From Pseudomonas azotoformans (lineage in GTDB: Bacteria; Pseudomonadota; Gammaproteobacteria; Pseudomonadales; Pseudomonadaceae): a stretch of DNA of 64,000 nucleotides. Where the stretch lies: assembly GCF_900103345.1 (NCBI RefSeq), contig NZ_LT629702.1, positions 6,363,501-6,427,500 of the forward strand, in the 5' to 3' direction. Below the pieces are notes generated by a model that was given only the letters and a program-made list of their open reading frames with translations, had not been told where the DNA came from and did not search any database. Of the stretch, positions 34,989 through 44,050 are shown in pieces; within the stretch, counting starts at the first letter, position 1, and every line of letters begins with the position of its first letter. The translations under genes and the position numbers were made by a program.

Positions 34989-35867
34989 TTACGGTGAAAT
35001 TTTTTGCGGCTCAGGCACGAGTTCCAGTACCCGATCCCTGCCACCTTCCGCCAACAGATAAGTCCCCCGGCCGCTCGGCACAATCGACTGCGGGGCTTTC
35101 AGGAACGAAAGGATTGTGTGCTGGTGCCCCTGTTTATCAATCAACAGCAACCGCGCACGATGGGTAGCGTCCTCATTGACCCACAGCCCACGCGCATCGC
35201 ACATCAAAAACGTCGGCTTGTTCAGCTTGCTCAATACCATCGGGTCGCTGCCGTCTTCGGTCAGCTCACGCACCACGCCTTTCTTCTTCTCGGTGTAGAG
35301 CATCCGTCCGTCAGTACAACGCACGATGGACTCGCCTTCCTGCAATTGGTCGCGCACCACGGTGAGGGTCTGGTCGCTCCAGCGATAGCGCAGCAATCGC
35401 CCGACGGGTTTGCGGTCTTCGATGGCATAGAGATCGTCGCCGTCATCCCACAATCCTTGCACACTCTCGCCTTTGAACAGTTCGGTGACGACGCCGTCCT
35501 TGAAGAAACTCACGGGCAGGTCGGCCGACTCCTGGCTGAACACCCAACCGCCTCGGGTGGCGAACAGGCCGTCGGGTTTCGACAGGTTGGCCACCACCAC
35601 CTCGCGGCTACCATCAGGGTGGATACGTACGATGCTGCCCTTGGCCTTGTCGAGCTCCAGGCTGACCATCAACGAACCGTCTGCCATGGGCATCAGTGAA
35701 GCGGCCTTGGTGACGTCGTGGTGCACCACCTGGACGTCCCAGCCGTTGGCAGCGCTGACGGGGTAATAACTTTGCCAGGCAAAAAAGCCCAGGGTGGCGA
35801 CGCACAACAGGCCCGCTGTGTACACGCCAAATCGGAGTGCCGGGTGTATTTTTGAAGAATCGGTCAT
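34989..35867 (-). CDS. Membrane-anchored beta-propeller protein (SMP-30/NHL-like)
   Basis: 292 residues from the ATG at 35867. One N-terminal membrane helix ('FGVYTAGLLCVATLGFFAW') is followed by a periplasmic domain with repeated propeller-type strands such as 'KPDGLFATRGGWVFS' and 'KPTFLMCDARGLWVNED'. No lactonase metal ligands can be assigned with confidence. A 22-residue longer form from 35933 is possible. It is alone between the cold-shock genes and the signalling operon. Function unknown. Confidence 0.65.
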   Translation of the reverse strand: MTDSSKIHPALRFGVYTAGLLCVATLGFFAWQSYYPVSAANGWDVQVVHHDVTKAASLMPMADGSLMVSLELDKAKGSIVRIHPDGSREVVVANLSKPDGLFATRGGWVFSQESADLPVSFFKDGVVTELFKGESVQGLWDDGDDLYAIEDRKPVGRLLRYRWSDQTLTVVRDQLQEGESIVRCTDGRMLYTEKKKGVVRELTEDGSDPMVLSKLNKPTFLMCDARGLWVNEDATHRARLLLIDKQGHQHTILSFLKAPQSIVPSGRGTYLLAEGGRDRVLELVPEPQKISP

Positions 35868-35974
35868 TGATGATCGCCAGCGGACGAGGGGAGGAGAGCC
35901 GGTCACCCTACCAAGCTTGTCGCTGAACTTCACGCGTGGGAAACCCCGTTGTCCCCGGTAATTGGTTCCTAGTC

Positions 35975-37894
35975 CTACTCCCCCATGCCCTGTCTGATCT
36001 TTTCCAGCAACTCGTCAATGTGAAAGGGCTTGGTGATCAGGTCCATGCGTTCGCCCAGGAAGTTCTGTCGGTTGGCCGCATTTTCCGCGTAGCCGGTCAT
36101 GAACAGGATGGGCAGGTTGGGATGCAGGGTGCGTGCGTGGTCGGCCAACTCCCGACCGGTCATGTAGGGCAGGCCGACATCCGTCAGCAGCAGATGGATG
36201 CTCGGGTCGGCCTGCAGAATGGCGATTGCTTCGTCACCGTCAGCGGCCAGGCTGCAGCGATAGCCGGCGTCCATCAGTACCTCGGCGACAAAACTGCGGA
36301 CCGAGGGCATGTCTTCTACGATCAGTATGTGTTCACCCTTGCTGTTACCCGGCACTGCCACGGTCTTGGTGGCAAGGGTGGCGGGGCCGTCGGCGGCGGG
36401 GAGCATGAGGGTCACCTCGGTGCCCTGGCGGGTGACGCTGCGGATCTGCGCATCACCGCCGGACTGGCGGGCAAAGCCATAGATGGTCGACAGACCCAGG
36501 CCGGTGCCCTGGCCCACGGGTTTGGTGGTGAAGAATGGGTCGAACACCTTATCGATCACGCTGTGCTCGATGCCCACACCGTTGTCCCGTACCGACAGTG
36601 CAACGTACGGGCCGTCTTCCAGCTTGAGGTTGCCGTTGGAGTACGACAGGTAAGTCGTCACCCAGATAATCCCGCCCTGGGGCAGTGCATCCCGGGCGTT
36701 GATCACCAGGTTCAGTACCGCGCTTTCCAGTTGGATCGGGTCCACCAGCGCCACGGCGGGGTTGCTGGTCAACTCCAGCTTCAGGGCAATGTGTTCGCCG
36801 ATGGTGCGCACCAGCAGTTCTTCCAGGGAGCGGATGTGTGCGTTGATATCGGTCGGTCGGGTGTCCAGTGGCTGCTGGCGGGCGAAGGCGAGCAGGCGGT
36901 TGGTCAGGCCGGCGGCGCTCAGGGCTGAACTGAGCGCCGCGTCGGCATAACCGACGACCTTGTCGGTGCGCTGGCTTTCGATGCGCTTCTTGATCAGTTC
37001 AAGGCTGGTGATGATGCCCGTCAGCAGGTTGTTGAAGTCGTGGGCGATACCGCCGGTGAGCTTGCCCAGGGCATCCATTTTCTGGGCCTGGAGCAGTTGC
37101 GCCTCCGTACGTGCCAGCTGGCTGGCGGCGTTGGCCAGTTCGGCCTGCTGGTGACGCTCACGATGGCGGTGTTCGGTTACGTCCTCGACAAACACCAGGC
37201 TCAGCTCGGCGCGGTCATAGGGCGAAATCTGCCATTCGGTTTCGCGCAGTTGGCCATCGACCTTCATCTGCAGCGTGCCCTTCCAGCGCTCGCCTGCCGC
37301 GAGGCGCAGGCACAGCTCCTGGATGACGCTATATTGATCGCTGGCGAAGCATTCGAGCAGCGCATCCGGGTTGAGGTTGTCGTGGATCAGTTGGGCGAAG
37401 GCGTGGTTGCACTCGTGAACCTTCAACTGCGCGTCCATCACCGCGATCGGTGCGCTGATATTGAAGAAGATCTCCCGAAAGCGCGCCTCGCTTTCGCGCA
37501 GGGCGTATTCGGTGTCGCGTACCCGCAGCAAGGTGCGCAGGGTTGCCAGCAGTACGTCGGGGTCTACCGGGTGGATCAGGTAGGCATCGGCGCCTGCGTC
37601 CAGGCCGGTGATGATGTCGCCGGTCTCGATGGACGCCGCCGAAACGTGCACCACCGGCAGCAAGGCTGTGGCCGGGTTGGCGCGCAACCCGCGCACGATA
37701 TCGAAGCCGCTCATGTCAGGCAGGTTGACGTCCAGGATCAGTGCGTCGATCTTTTCGCTGGTGATCAGGTCGAGTCCTTCCTGGCCCGTGCCGGCTTCCA
37801 GTACCCGGTAGTGATGGCGCTCAAGACGTCGGCGCAGGGCGTAACGCGTGGCGGCGTTGTCGTCGACGATCAGCAGTTGGATGTCACGTTTCAT
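35975..37894 (-). CDS. Hybrid sensor kinase: REC-PAS-HisKA-HATPase-REC
   Basis: 639 residues. An N-terminal receiver has D11/D12 and phosphoacceptor D55 ('[17 protein letters not shown]'). A PAS domain follows ('[20 protein letters not shown]'), then a HisKA H-box '[18 protein letters not shown]', an ATPase with '[20 protein letters not shown]', and a second receiver with '[20 protein letters not shown]'. No membrane segment or DNA-binding output is present. It is the last gene of the six-gene Rsb-like operon and overlaps the upstream kinase gene by 11 bases, so it probably receives that pathway's signal. Confidence 0.9.
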   Translation of the reverse strand: MKRDIQLLIVDDNAATRYALRRRLERHHYRVLEAGTGQEGLDLITSEKIDALILDVNLPDMSGFDIVRGLRANPATALLPVVHVSAASIETGDIITGLDAGADAYLIHPVDPDVLLATLRTLLRVRDTEYALRESEARFREIFFNISAPIAVMDAQLKVHECNHAFAQLIHDNLNPDALLECFASDQYSVIQELCLRLAAGERWKGTLQMKVDGQLRETEWQISPYDRAELSLVFVEDVTEHRHRERHQQAELANAASQLARTEAQLLQAQKMDALGKLTGGIAHDFNNLLTGIITSLELIKKRIESQRTDKVVGYADAALSSALSAAGLTNRLLAFARQQPLDTRPTDINAHIRSLEELLVRTIGEHIALKLELTSNPAVALVDPIQLESAVLNLVINARDALPQGGIIWVTTYLSYSNGNLKLEDGPYVALSVRDNGVGIEHSVIDKVFDPFFTTKPVGQGTGLGLSTIYGFARQSGGDAQIRSVTRQGTEVTLMLPAADGPATLATKTVAVPGNSKGEHILIVEDMPSVRSFVAEVLMDAGYRCSLAADGDEAIAILQADPSIHLLLTDVGLPYMTGRELADHARTLHPNLPILFMTGYAENAANRQNFLGERMDLITKPFHIDELLEKIRQGMGE

Positions 37895-38747
37895 CGACGG
37901 TCTCGCTGGCGAGAGAATAGGGAATGATCACAAAAAACTGCGAGCCCACACCGGGGGTGCTTTCCACACCCACCCGGCCACCGAGCAGTTCGGCGAAACG
38001 CTTGCACAACGACAGGCCCAGACCGGTGCCACGCAGGCGCTTCTGCAAGGGCGAATCGATCTGGGAAAAGTCTTCGAACAGGTTGCTGTGCAATTCGACC
38101 GGGATGCCCAGGCCGGTGTCGTGCACGGCAAAGCGTATCTCGTGTTCATTCTCCATGCGCGCCGACACCCGCACTTCGCCCTGCACCGTGAATTTCAGCG
38201 CGTTGGAGATAAAGTTGCGCAGGATCTGCGCCAGTTTCTTGTCATCGGTGTAGAGCTTGGGCAAGCCGGACGGCTCTTCGAAGATCAGATCCACCGAGGA
38301 CGCATCGACAATCGGCCTGAACATGCCGCGCAATGCCGAGAACAGGTCGAACATGTCGAACCAGGCAGGGGAAATGCTGATACGCCCGGCCTCGATCTTG
38401 GCCAGGTCCAACAGGTCATCGACCATCTCGCGCAGTTCGCGGGCCGAGTTGCGAATGAAGCCGACCTGGGTGTGCTGTTCCTCGCTCAACGGGCCATCCA
38501 GCTCATCGGCCAGCAGGCTGGTGATGCTCAGGATCGAGCCCAGCGGTGTGCGGAACTCATGGCTCATGTAGGACAGGAAGCGGCTCTTGAGGTCCGATGC
38601 CTGGCGCAGTTGATCGGCCTGGGTGTCCAGTTCGGCATACAGCGCGAGCACGCCCTGGTTGGTTTCGTCCAACTCGGCACGCAAGGCGTCCGCCTCCAGG
38701 CGAAGGCGTTGTATTTCAGCGGCGAGCGAGGCAGGGGTGTCAGCCAT
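37884..38747 (-). CDS. Soluble sensor histidine kinase with coiled-coil N-terminus
   Basis: 287 residues. Residues of about 8-55 form a coiled coil ('LAAEIQRLRLEADALRAELD') without any recognisable sensor domain. The H-box has H63 ('FLSYMSHEFRTPLGSILSI'), and the ATPase shows 'VHDTGLGIPVELHSNLFEDF' and 'GTGLGLSLCKRFAELL'. Lacking its own sensor, it must get its input from partners, most simply the Rsb-like proteins encoded upstream. It overlaps the phosphatase gene by 8 bases. Confidence 0.88.
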   Translation of the reverse strand: MADTPASLAAEIQRLRLEADALRAELDETNQGVLALYAELDTQADQLRQASDLKSRFLSYMSHEFRTPLGSILSITSLLADELDGPLSEEQHTQVGFIRNSARELREMVDDLLDLAKIEAGRISISPAWFDMFDLFSALRGMFRPIVDASSVDLIFEEPSGLPKLYTDDKKLAQILRNFISNALKFTVQGEVRVSARMENEHEIRFAVHDTGLGIPVELHSNLFEDFSQIDSPLQKRLRGTGLGLSLCKRFAELLGGRVGVESTPGVGSQFFVIIPYSLASETVDET

Positions 38748-39741
38748 CAACGGCCTCCAGGGCAATCACCAAGACCGTGACGTCATCCCGGCCGCGACAG
38801 AAGTCACGGTGCAGGACGGCGGCGATCAGGGCAGGGTGGCGGTGGACGAGCCCGGGGTAGTCCAAAAGGTTCCAGCGTGATTGCAGGCCGTCGCTGTACA
38901 GGATCAGCAACTGGCCGCCAACTTGAGCGTAGTCGAAGGCATGTGCCTTGCGAAATTGCACACCGACGATCCCAGGATGGGAAGCCAGGCCACGGGACTT
39001 GCCCGGCCCGATCAGGCTGGCGCCAATATTGCCCACGCCGGTAAACCTCAGGTGATCGGCCTCGGCATCGTACTGGGCCACGGCAAGGGCGCCGCCGCGG
39101 GTGCCGTTCATGGCAATGTGCAGATCGTTCATCAGCACCGTTGAATCCAGGAAAGCATCCTGGGCAAATACCACCTCTCCTGCCCGCGCGGCGTGCTCGG
39201 CATATTCGCCATGGCCGAGTCCATCGGCCACCATCACACTGAAACGACCGGGTTCGATTGCCAGGTGCCAGGCGTCCCCGCAGTGCGGGTCGTCATGCAG
39301 TGAGTGCTGGCTGACCCCGTAGCGAATGTCTTTTGCCACTGAACCGCGCGGATACAGCCTGGCCAGGATCGCCGTGCCGCGTGGGTCGGCGTACGCATCG
39401 AATACCTGGGCCAGGCGCGAAATCGCGCCCAGGCCAATGCCCTGGGTGCCTCCTGTGGAGTAGCCATCCACCAGGCAGCTGTTCAGGTCGAAGCCTTGGC
39501 CACGGTCGATGGCGACCAGTTCGAGGCCGCCGTTACCGGTGGTGCGCAGGTGCAGTTGGCCATGCTCGGCATGCTTGAGGACATTGCTGGCCAGTTCAGT
39601 GGCCACCAGGGCCACGCGCCCGGCATCGGTGTCGTCGAAACCCAACTGCTCGGCAAGCTGCTGCGCCGTGCGACGCGCATGGCCGATCTGGCTGGTGTCT
39701 TCAATCAACAGTACATGCGTCAGGGCGCTGGGGATGTTCAT
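38740..39741 (-). CDS. Fusion of anti-sigma-type ATPase and SpoIIE/PP2C phosphatase
   Basis: 333 residues. The N-terminal ~135 residues are a GHKL ATPase of the RsbW/RsbT class (N-box 'ELASNVLKHAEHG', 'AIDRGQGFDL', 'GIGLGAISRL'). The C-terminal ~190 residues are a PP2C-like phosphatase of the SpoIIE/RsbX class with Asp motifs 'FSVMVADGLGHGEYAEHAA' and 'CRGRDDVTVLVI'. It likely dephosphorylates the STAS proteins and may also bind or phosphorylate a partner. Its ATG forms an ATGA overlap with the rsbT-like stop. Confidence 0.87.
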   Translation of the reverse strand: MNIPSALTHVLLIEDTSQIGHARRTAQQLAEQLGFDDTDAGRVALVATELASNVLKHAEHGQLHLRTTGNGGLELVAIDRGQGFDLNSCLVDGYSTGGTQGIGLGAISRLAQVFDAYADPRGTAILARLYPRGSVAKDIRYGVSQHSLHDDPHCGDAWHLAIEPGRFSVMVADGLGHGEYAEHAARAGEVVFAQDAFLDSTVLMNDLHIAMNGTRGGALAVAQYDAEADHLRFTGVGNIGASLIGPGKSRGLASHPGIVGVQFRKAHAFDYAQVGGQLLILYSDGLQSRWNLLDYPGLVHRHPALIAAVLHRDFCRGRDDVTVLVIALEAVDG

Positions 39742-40142
39742 GCCCATCGCGTGATCGTCACGCGGGTGCCCTGGCCTGGCGCGGTCTCCAGTTCAAATTC
39801 ATCCACCAGGCGCTTGGCGCCGGTGAGCCCCAGGCCCAGGCCGCTGCCGGAGGTCCAGCCGTCGGTCATTGCCAGCTTGAGATCGGGAATGCCCGGCCCT
39901 TCATCTCGAAAGGTCAGGCGCACGCCGGGTCGGTGGTCTTTTTCGACCATTGCCCAGTCCATGTAGCCGCCCTTGCCATAGACCACCGTGTTGCGCGCCA
40001 GCTCGCTGACCGCCGTGACCAGCTTGGTCAGGTCGATCAGGCGCATGCCGCAGTCCTGGGCCAGTTTGCGTACGAGTTGTCGAGCCAGCACGACGTCCTG
40101 TTCGATCAGCACCGGGTGGGTGCCATTGCTGGCTTGGGTCAT
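39738..40142 (-). CDS. rsbT: RsbT-like switch kinase / anti-sigma regulatory factor
   Basis: 134 residues. A single GHKL ATPase domain with N-box 'TAVSELARNTVVYGKGGYMD', G1 'FRDEGPGIPDLKLAMTDG' and G2 'SGLGLGLTGAKRLVDEFE' closely follows RsbT. In Bacillus RsbT phosphorylates RsbS and RsbR in the stressosome and, once freed, activates a downstream protein. Its ATG overlaps the rsbS-like stop by four bases. Confidence 0.9.
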   Translation of the reverse strand: MTQASNGTHPVLIEQDVVLARQLVRKLAQDCGMRLIDLTKLVTAVSELARNTVVYGKGGYMDWAMVEKDHRPGVRLTFRDEGPGIPDLKLAMTDGWTSGSGLGLGLTGAKRLVDEFELETAPGQGTRVTITRWA

Positions 40143-40501
40143 GAGTGTTCTACCCGGTCACGCAGCAGTTTCATGCCGCGCTCGACATTCAGCGCCGTCG
40201 CCACGCCAGGCAGGGTCATGCCCAGTTCCACCAGCGTAATGGCCACGGCGGGCTGCATGCCGACCAGTACGGTCTGGGCATCCATGATGCGTGACAGGCC
40301 GGAGATGGTGCCGATCATGCGTCCGATGAACGAGTCGACCATGTCCAGCGCCGAGATATCGATCAGCACACCGCGCGCGGAGGTACGGCTGATGCGCTCG
40401 GACAAGTCGTCCTGCAAGGTCAGCGCGAGTTGGTCGTGCATGTCCACCTGGATGGTCACGAGCAAGAACTCGCCCATCTGCAAAATAGGGATGCGTTCCA
40501 T
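40139..40501 (-). CDS. rsbS: RsbS-like STAS scaffold protein
   Basis: 120 residues, a lone STAS domain. The phosphorylation site region 'GVLIDISALDMVDSFIGRMI' keeps the Ser used by RsbS kinases, here S57. RsbS and RsbR paralogues form the stressosome core, and phosphorylation by RsbT releases RsbT. It starts two bases after the rsbR-like stop. Other in-frame starts further upstream lie inside that gene and are artefacts. Confidence 0.9.
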   Translation of the reverse strand: MERIPILQMGEFLLVTIQVDMHDQLALTLQDDLSERISRTSARGVLIDISALDMVDSFIGRMIGTISGLSRIMDAQTVLVGMQPAVAITLVELGMTLPGVATALNVERGMKLLRDRVEHS

Positions 40502-40503
40502 GC

Positions 40504-41355
40504 TTAAACGGCCTTGGTGACGGTGACGCCTAGGCGTTTGAGGGAGAGTGCCAGTGCGTCGGCCAGGTTGGCCTTGGTCACCACGCCTTGCAGGTCGAGG
40601 CCCAGGTGTACGATGGTCTGCGCGATTTGCGGGCGTACGCCGCTGATGATGCAATCGGCGCCCATGAGGCGGATGGCCGTGACGGTTTTGAGCAGGTGCT
40701 GGGCCACCAGGGTGTCGACGGTCGGTACGCCGGTAATGTCGATGATCGCGATTTCCGCGCCGGTGTCGACGATGCGCTGCAGCAGCGATTCCATCACCAC
40801 CTGAGTGCGTTGCGAATCCAGGGTACCAATCATCGGCAGGGCCAGGACGCCGTCCCACAGTTTGACCACCGGGGTGGACAGCTCGAGCAATTCTTCCTGT
40901 TGGCGCTTGATCACCGACTCCCGGGATTTCTGGAAGGTGCGTATGGTGTGCATGCCCAGCGCATCGAGCAGCTCGGAGATTTTCAGCAGTTGTTCGGCCA
41001 GTTGCGCCGGCTGGTCGGCATATTCACGTTGCAGCAGGGCGAACAACGGGCCCTTGAGGGCAAAGATAAAGCTCGCGGTCTGTTGCGAATCCTGGCCGGC
41101 GAGGGCGCGGCTGTGGGAGAGTTTCTCCAGGAATACACGGGTTTCTGCCCAGTTTTCATGCTCGGTGTTCTGCGAGCTATCTGGTTGCAGGGCAGTCGTC
41201 AGCAGGTTGAGGAACTCACTGGTCTGCTGTTTGATGTCGTCGCCTTTGAGATTGCGCGTGGCGCCCGAGGCCTCGAGGCTGGCATTCCATTGGTCAAGGA
41301 GGGCGCTGCGATTGTCCTGCAGGGCCTGGATTGTGTTCGTTTGCAGAGTTGCCAC
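40504..41355 (-). CDS. rsbR: RsbR-like stressosome sensor (RsbRD-type N-domain plus STAS)
   Basis: 283 residues from a GTG preceded by AAGGAGGTTCCCC, an excellent ribosome site that decides the start. The N-terminal ~150 residues are all-helical and resemble the RsbRD-type sensory domain, not a globin. A helical linker ('EELLELSTPVVKLWDGVLAL') leads to a STAS domain. Both Thr sites phosphorylated in Bacillus RsbR are kept: T215 in 'VPTVDTLVAQ' and T247 in 'RPQIAQTIVHLG'. It opens the six-gene operon and is probably the sensor. Confidence 0.9.
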   Translation of the reverse strand: MATLQTNTIQALQDNRSALLDQWNASLEASGATRNLKGDDIKQQTSEFLNLLTTALQPDSSQNTEHENWAETRVFLEKLSHSRALAGQDSQQTASFIFALKGPLFALLQREYADQPAQLAEQLLKISELLDALGMHTIRTFQKSRESVIKRQQEELLELSTPVVKLWDGVLALPMIGTLDSQRTQVVMESLLQRIVDTGAEIAIIDITGVPTVDTLVAQHLLKTVTAIRLMGADCIISGVRPQIAQTIVHLGLDLQGVVTKANLADALALSLKRLGVTVTKAV

Positions 41356-41459
41356 GGGGAACCTCCTTGAATGCCATCGATGGGAATCGCGCAATTTATA
41401 CTAAAACGAACTGTTTAGAATTGTTTCCGGTGGAATCGTTCATTAGTGGCACTGCGACA

Positions 41460-41786
41460 TTAATCGGCGGTGGACCCCTCTTGTTGTGACAGCACGGCGT
41501 AATCCTGGCCGCCGTAGAAAACTCCCAGAATCGACACCCTCCGCGCACGGGCATCCACCCTGAATGCGATGACGGTGGAATGCCGATAATGCGTAATGCG
41601 CAGGCCGGGCAGCACGTCGTCCCGGCGGGTGCCACGTAAAGGAAACAAGGTCAGGTTTTCGCAGCAGGTCACGAGGTTGTCGACGAAGCGGGCAGCGACC
41701 AGCGGCGAGCCGGCATCGCTGATGTAGTCTTCAAGGGCGTCAAGTTGGGTCAGTGCCTCGGGCGAAAAGGTCACTGAACACTTCAC
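41460..41786 (-). CDS. parE: ParE-family toxin
   Basis: 108 residues with the RelE/ParE fold pattern: 'VTFSPEALTQLDALEDYISD', 'LTLFPLRGTRRDDVLPGLRI' and C-terminal 'RRVSILGVFYGGQDYA'. ParE toxins inhibit DNA gyrase. Its ATG overlaps the stop of the ParD gene by four bases, so the pair is translationally coupled. Confidence 0.87.
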   Translation of the reverse strand: MKCSVTFSPEALTQLDALEDYISDAGSPLVAARFVDNLVTCCENLTLFPLRGTRRDDVLPGLRITHYRHSTVIAFRVDARARRVSILGVFYGGQDYAVLSQQEGSTAD

Positions 41787-42064
41787 GTTCTATCGTGGCC
41801 TTTGCGCTGGCGTTTGGTGGCCAGGTGCTCGCGAACCTGCTCGGCCGATAACGCCCGGCCGGGGTCTGCTTCGAGCGCCACGGCGGCGGGGATAACCTGG
41901 TCGCGCAGCCAGTCATCCATGGCGCGATCCCGTGCCAGCAAGGCCCGCAGGCCGTCGCGGATCACTTCGCTTTCGGTGGCGTATTCACCGGCAGCGACCT
42001 TGGCCTTGACCAAGGCAGCCATTTCGATGGGCAAGGTAATGCTCATTTGCTGGGTTGAGCGCAT
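41783..42064 (-). CDS. parD: ParD-family antitoxin
   Basis: 93 residues from the ATG at 42064. The ribbon-helix-helix N-terminus 'MSITLPIEMAALVKAKVAAG' and 'YATESEVIRDGLRALLARDR' are typical, followed by a toxin-binding tail. The frame stays open to an ATG at 42199 next to a GGGAG, which would add 45 residues ('METFHFWMDDETPDIGFDQM'). That extension is not known from ParD, and neither start has an ideal ribosome site. The start is therefore uncertain; the identity is not. Confidence 0.8.
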   Translation of the reverse strand: MRSTQQMSITLPIEMAALVKAKVAAGEYATESEVIRDGLRALLARDRAMDDWLRDQVIPAAVALEADPGRALSAEQVREHLATKRQRKGHDRT

Positions 42065-42397
42065 TTGGACGTCCGCCAGGGGTGAGTAGGATTCAATCCT
42101 ACTTGACCATTGGCGTGATGCAAGGAGCATCTGGTCAAAGCCGATATCCGGCGTCTCGTCGTCCATCCAGAAGTGAAAGGTTTCCATGAATGAGTCCATC
42201 TCCCGTTGTGTAGGTCAGGACGCAAGTATTGACCCATTTCGACGGTTGCGTGGTCGCGGGCAGTCAATAACCCGCTGATATGTATGACTTCATATTTGTA
42301 GCAGGGTTATTACGGCAAACCGGTCCTGGCACACATGGCGCCCCATCCGCTCCCATACGATAATGCCCACCCCCTCGACCACTCTGGCCTCACTCCT
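42065..42397. other. Gap upstream of parD and the LysR gene
   Basis: 333 bases between divergent genes. It contains the possible 45-codon extension of parD (42065-42199) and the promoters of both genes. No other gene or clear repeat is seen. Confidence 0.5.
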
Positions 42398-43300
42398 GTG
42401 ATCATCAACTTCGACCTCAACGACCTCCAGGCCTTCCGCGCCGTGGTAGACAAGGGCAGTTTCCGTGGCGCCGCCGAGGCCATCCGCATCTCGCAACCGG
42501 CCCTCAGCCGGCGCATCGAAAAGCTCGAAACCGCCCTCGATGTGAAACTGTTCGAACGCACCACCCGGCGCGTCAGCCTGACCATGGTCGGCCGCGCCTT
42601 CCTGCCGCAGGTGGAGCGCATGCTCGATGACCTCGACGTGGCGCTGATGGGCATCAGCAACGTCGCGTCCACGCGCATGGGCAATGTCACCATTGCCTGC
42701 GTGCCGTCCACCGCGTACTACTTCATGCCCCACGTGATCTCCGAGTTCCACAAGCTGTACCCGAAGATCCGCCTGCGCGTACTGGATGCCAGTGCTGGCG
42801 AGGTGTGCAATGCGGTGGAGAGTGGCGAGGCGGATTTCGGCGTGAGTTTCAGCGGCAGCCTGGCCGATGAGGTGGAGTTCGAGCTGTTGCTGCAGGAGCG
42901 CTACGTGCTGGCCTGTCGTCGCGACCACCCATTGGCCCAGCGTGACAGCGTGGCCTGGGCCGAAGCCTACGAGCACGACTACATCACCGTGGACAAGACC
43001 TCCGGCAACCGCTTCCTGCTCGACCAGGCCCTGCGCGGCGTGCGGGTGAAAAAGCCGAGTATCTGCGAGACGCACCACGTGACCACCATGATCGGGTTGG
43101 TGGAAGCGGGGCTGGGGGTGGCGATGGTGCCGTCGATTGCGATGCCGGCGGTCGAGCACCCGATTCTGGTGAGTGTGCCGCTGGTGGAGCCGCAGGTGAT
43201 GCGCAATGTGGGCTTGATAAAACGCCGCGGGCGGACCTTGCCGCCAGCGGCGCTGGAATTGGAGCGGTTGGTGCGGGAGATGCCGTTCCGGTCAGCGTGA
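42398..43300 (+). CDS. LysR-family transcriptional regulator
   Basis: 300 residues from a GTG start. The winged helix is 'FRGAAEAIRISQPALSRRIE', followed by a periplasmic-binding-protein-like effector domain. A longer frame from ATG 42335 would add a non-conserved Pro-rich tail. The gene converges on the candidate aconitate isomerase gene and overlaps it by 9 bases. It probably regulates that gene and the MHS symporter; the effector may be an aconitate- or tricarballylate-like acid (inference). Confidence 0.85.
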   Translation: MIINFDLNDLQAFRAVVDKGSFRGAAEAIRISQPALSRRIEKLETALDVKLFERTTRRVSLTMVGRAFLPQVERMLDDLDVALMGISNVASTRMGNVTIACVPSTAYYFMPHVISEFHKLYPKIRLRVLDASAGEVCNAVESGEADFGVSFSGSLADEVEFELLLQERYVLACRRDHPLAQRDSVAWAEAYEHDYITVDKTSGNRFLLDQALRGVRVKKPSICETHHVTTMIGLVEAGLGVAMVPSIAMPAVEHPILVSVPLVEPQVMRNVGLIKRRGRTLPPAALELERLVREMPFRSA

Positions 43301-44050
43301 CACCGAATCCAGCCCGGTGGATTGCACCACCGGTTGCACCTGGGGCGAAGCCAGGAATTGCAACAGCGCCTTGGCCTGCTCCGGGTGTTCGGCGTTGACC
43401 GGAATGCCAGCGGCAAAACGTGTCACCGATTGCACATCTTCCGGAATCTTGCCGACGTAAGTCACACCCGGAACCGGCAACAACTCCGCGACCTGCTGCA
43501 AGCCCACTTCGTAGTCACCTTTGGCAACCTGCTCGGCCACCGGCAGGCGTTCGATCATGGTGCCTTTGGCGGGCATGCCGAGCTTCTTGAACAGCTCTTT
43601 CTCGACATACACACCGCTGGCGCTGTCCGAATAGGCCACCGACTTGGCTTTACTCAGGGCGGCTTTCAATTCGGCATCGGTGCCGATCGCCGGTTTGACG
43701 GCGCCGGCCTTCACCACCAGGCCGATGCGCGAGTCTGCCAGCTCCACGCGGGAGGCCGGGTCGACTTTGCCCTGCTTGATCAAGTCGTCCAGGGCGTAGC
43801 CGACCATGATCACCACATCGGCGTGTTCACCTCGGGCCAGGCGGTTGGGAATCGCTTCCGGCGCCTTGCCCATCGACGGGCCGAGGATGGTGTCGAGGGT
43901 GTCGCCGCTGTGCTTGGCGTATTGCGGGCCGAGCAATTTATAGGCAGCCGTGAAGCCGCCCGAGGTCATCACCTTGAGCTGTTCGGCCTGGGCCGACAGC
44001 GCCAGGGCGCCGAGGGCCAGGGCCGTCAGGGTCTTGAACAGGGCCTTCAT
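43292..44050 (-). CDS. Periplasmic ModA-like protein, candidate aconitate isomerase
   Basis: 252 residues with a 22-residue signal peptide (cleavage after 'LSAQA'). The mature start 'EQLKVMTSGGFTAAYKLLGP' is that of type II periplasmic binding proteins related to molybdate-binding ModA. No ABC permease or ATPase is nearby; instead the gene is cotranscribed with an MHS-family symporter. The aconitate isomerase described from a Pseudomonas strain is a periplasmic protein of this fold and size, which makes that function attractive. The ATG at 44050 gives the best spacing to GGGAG and overlaps the symporter stop. Confidence 0.65.
   Translation of the reverse strand: MKALFKTLTALALGALALSAQAEQLKVMTSGGFTAAYKLLGPQYAKHSGDTLDTILGPSMGKAPEAIPNRLARGEHADVVIMVGYALDDLIKQGKVDPASRVELADSRIGLVVKAGAVKPAIGTDAELKAALSKAKSVAYSDSASGVYVEKELFKKLGMPAKGTMIERLPVAEQVAKGDYEVGLQQVAELLPVPGVTYVGKIPEDVQSVTRFAAGIPVNAEHPEQAKALLQFLASPQVQPVVQSTGLDSVSR

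Noticed and set aside
43292..44050. Molybdate-binding protein of a Mod transporter
   Set aside because: No modB or modC gene is nearby and the partner is an MHS symporter, so a molybdate role is not supported by context.
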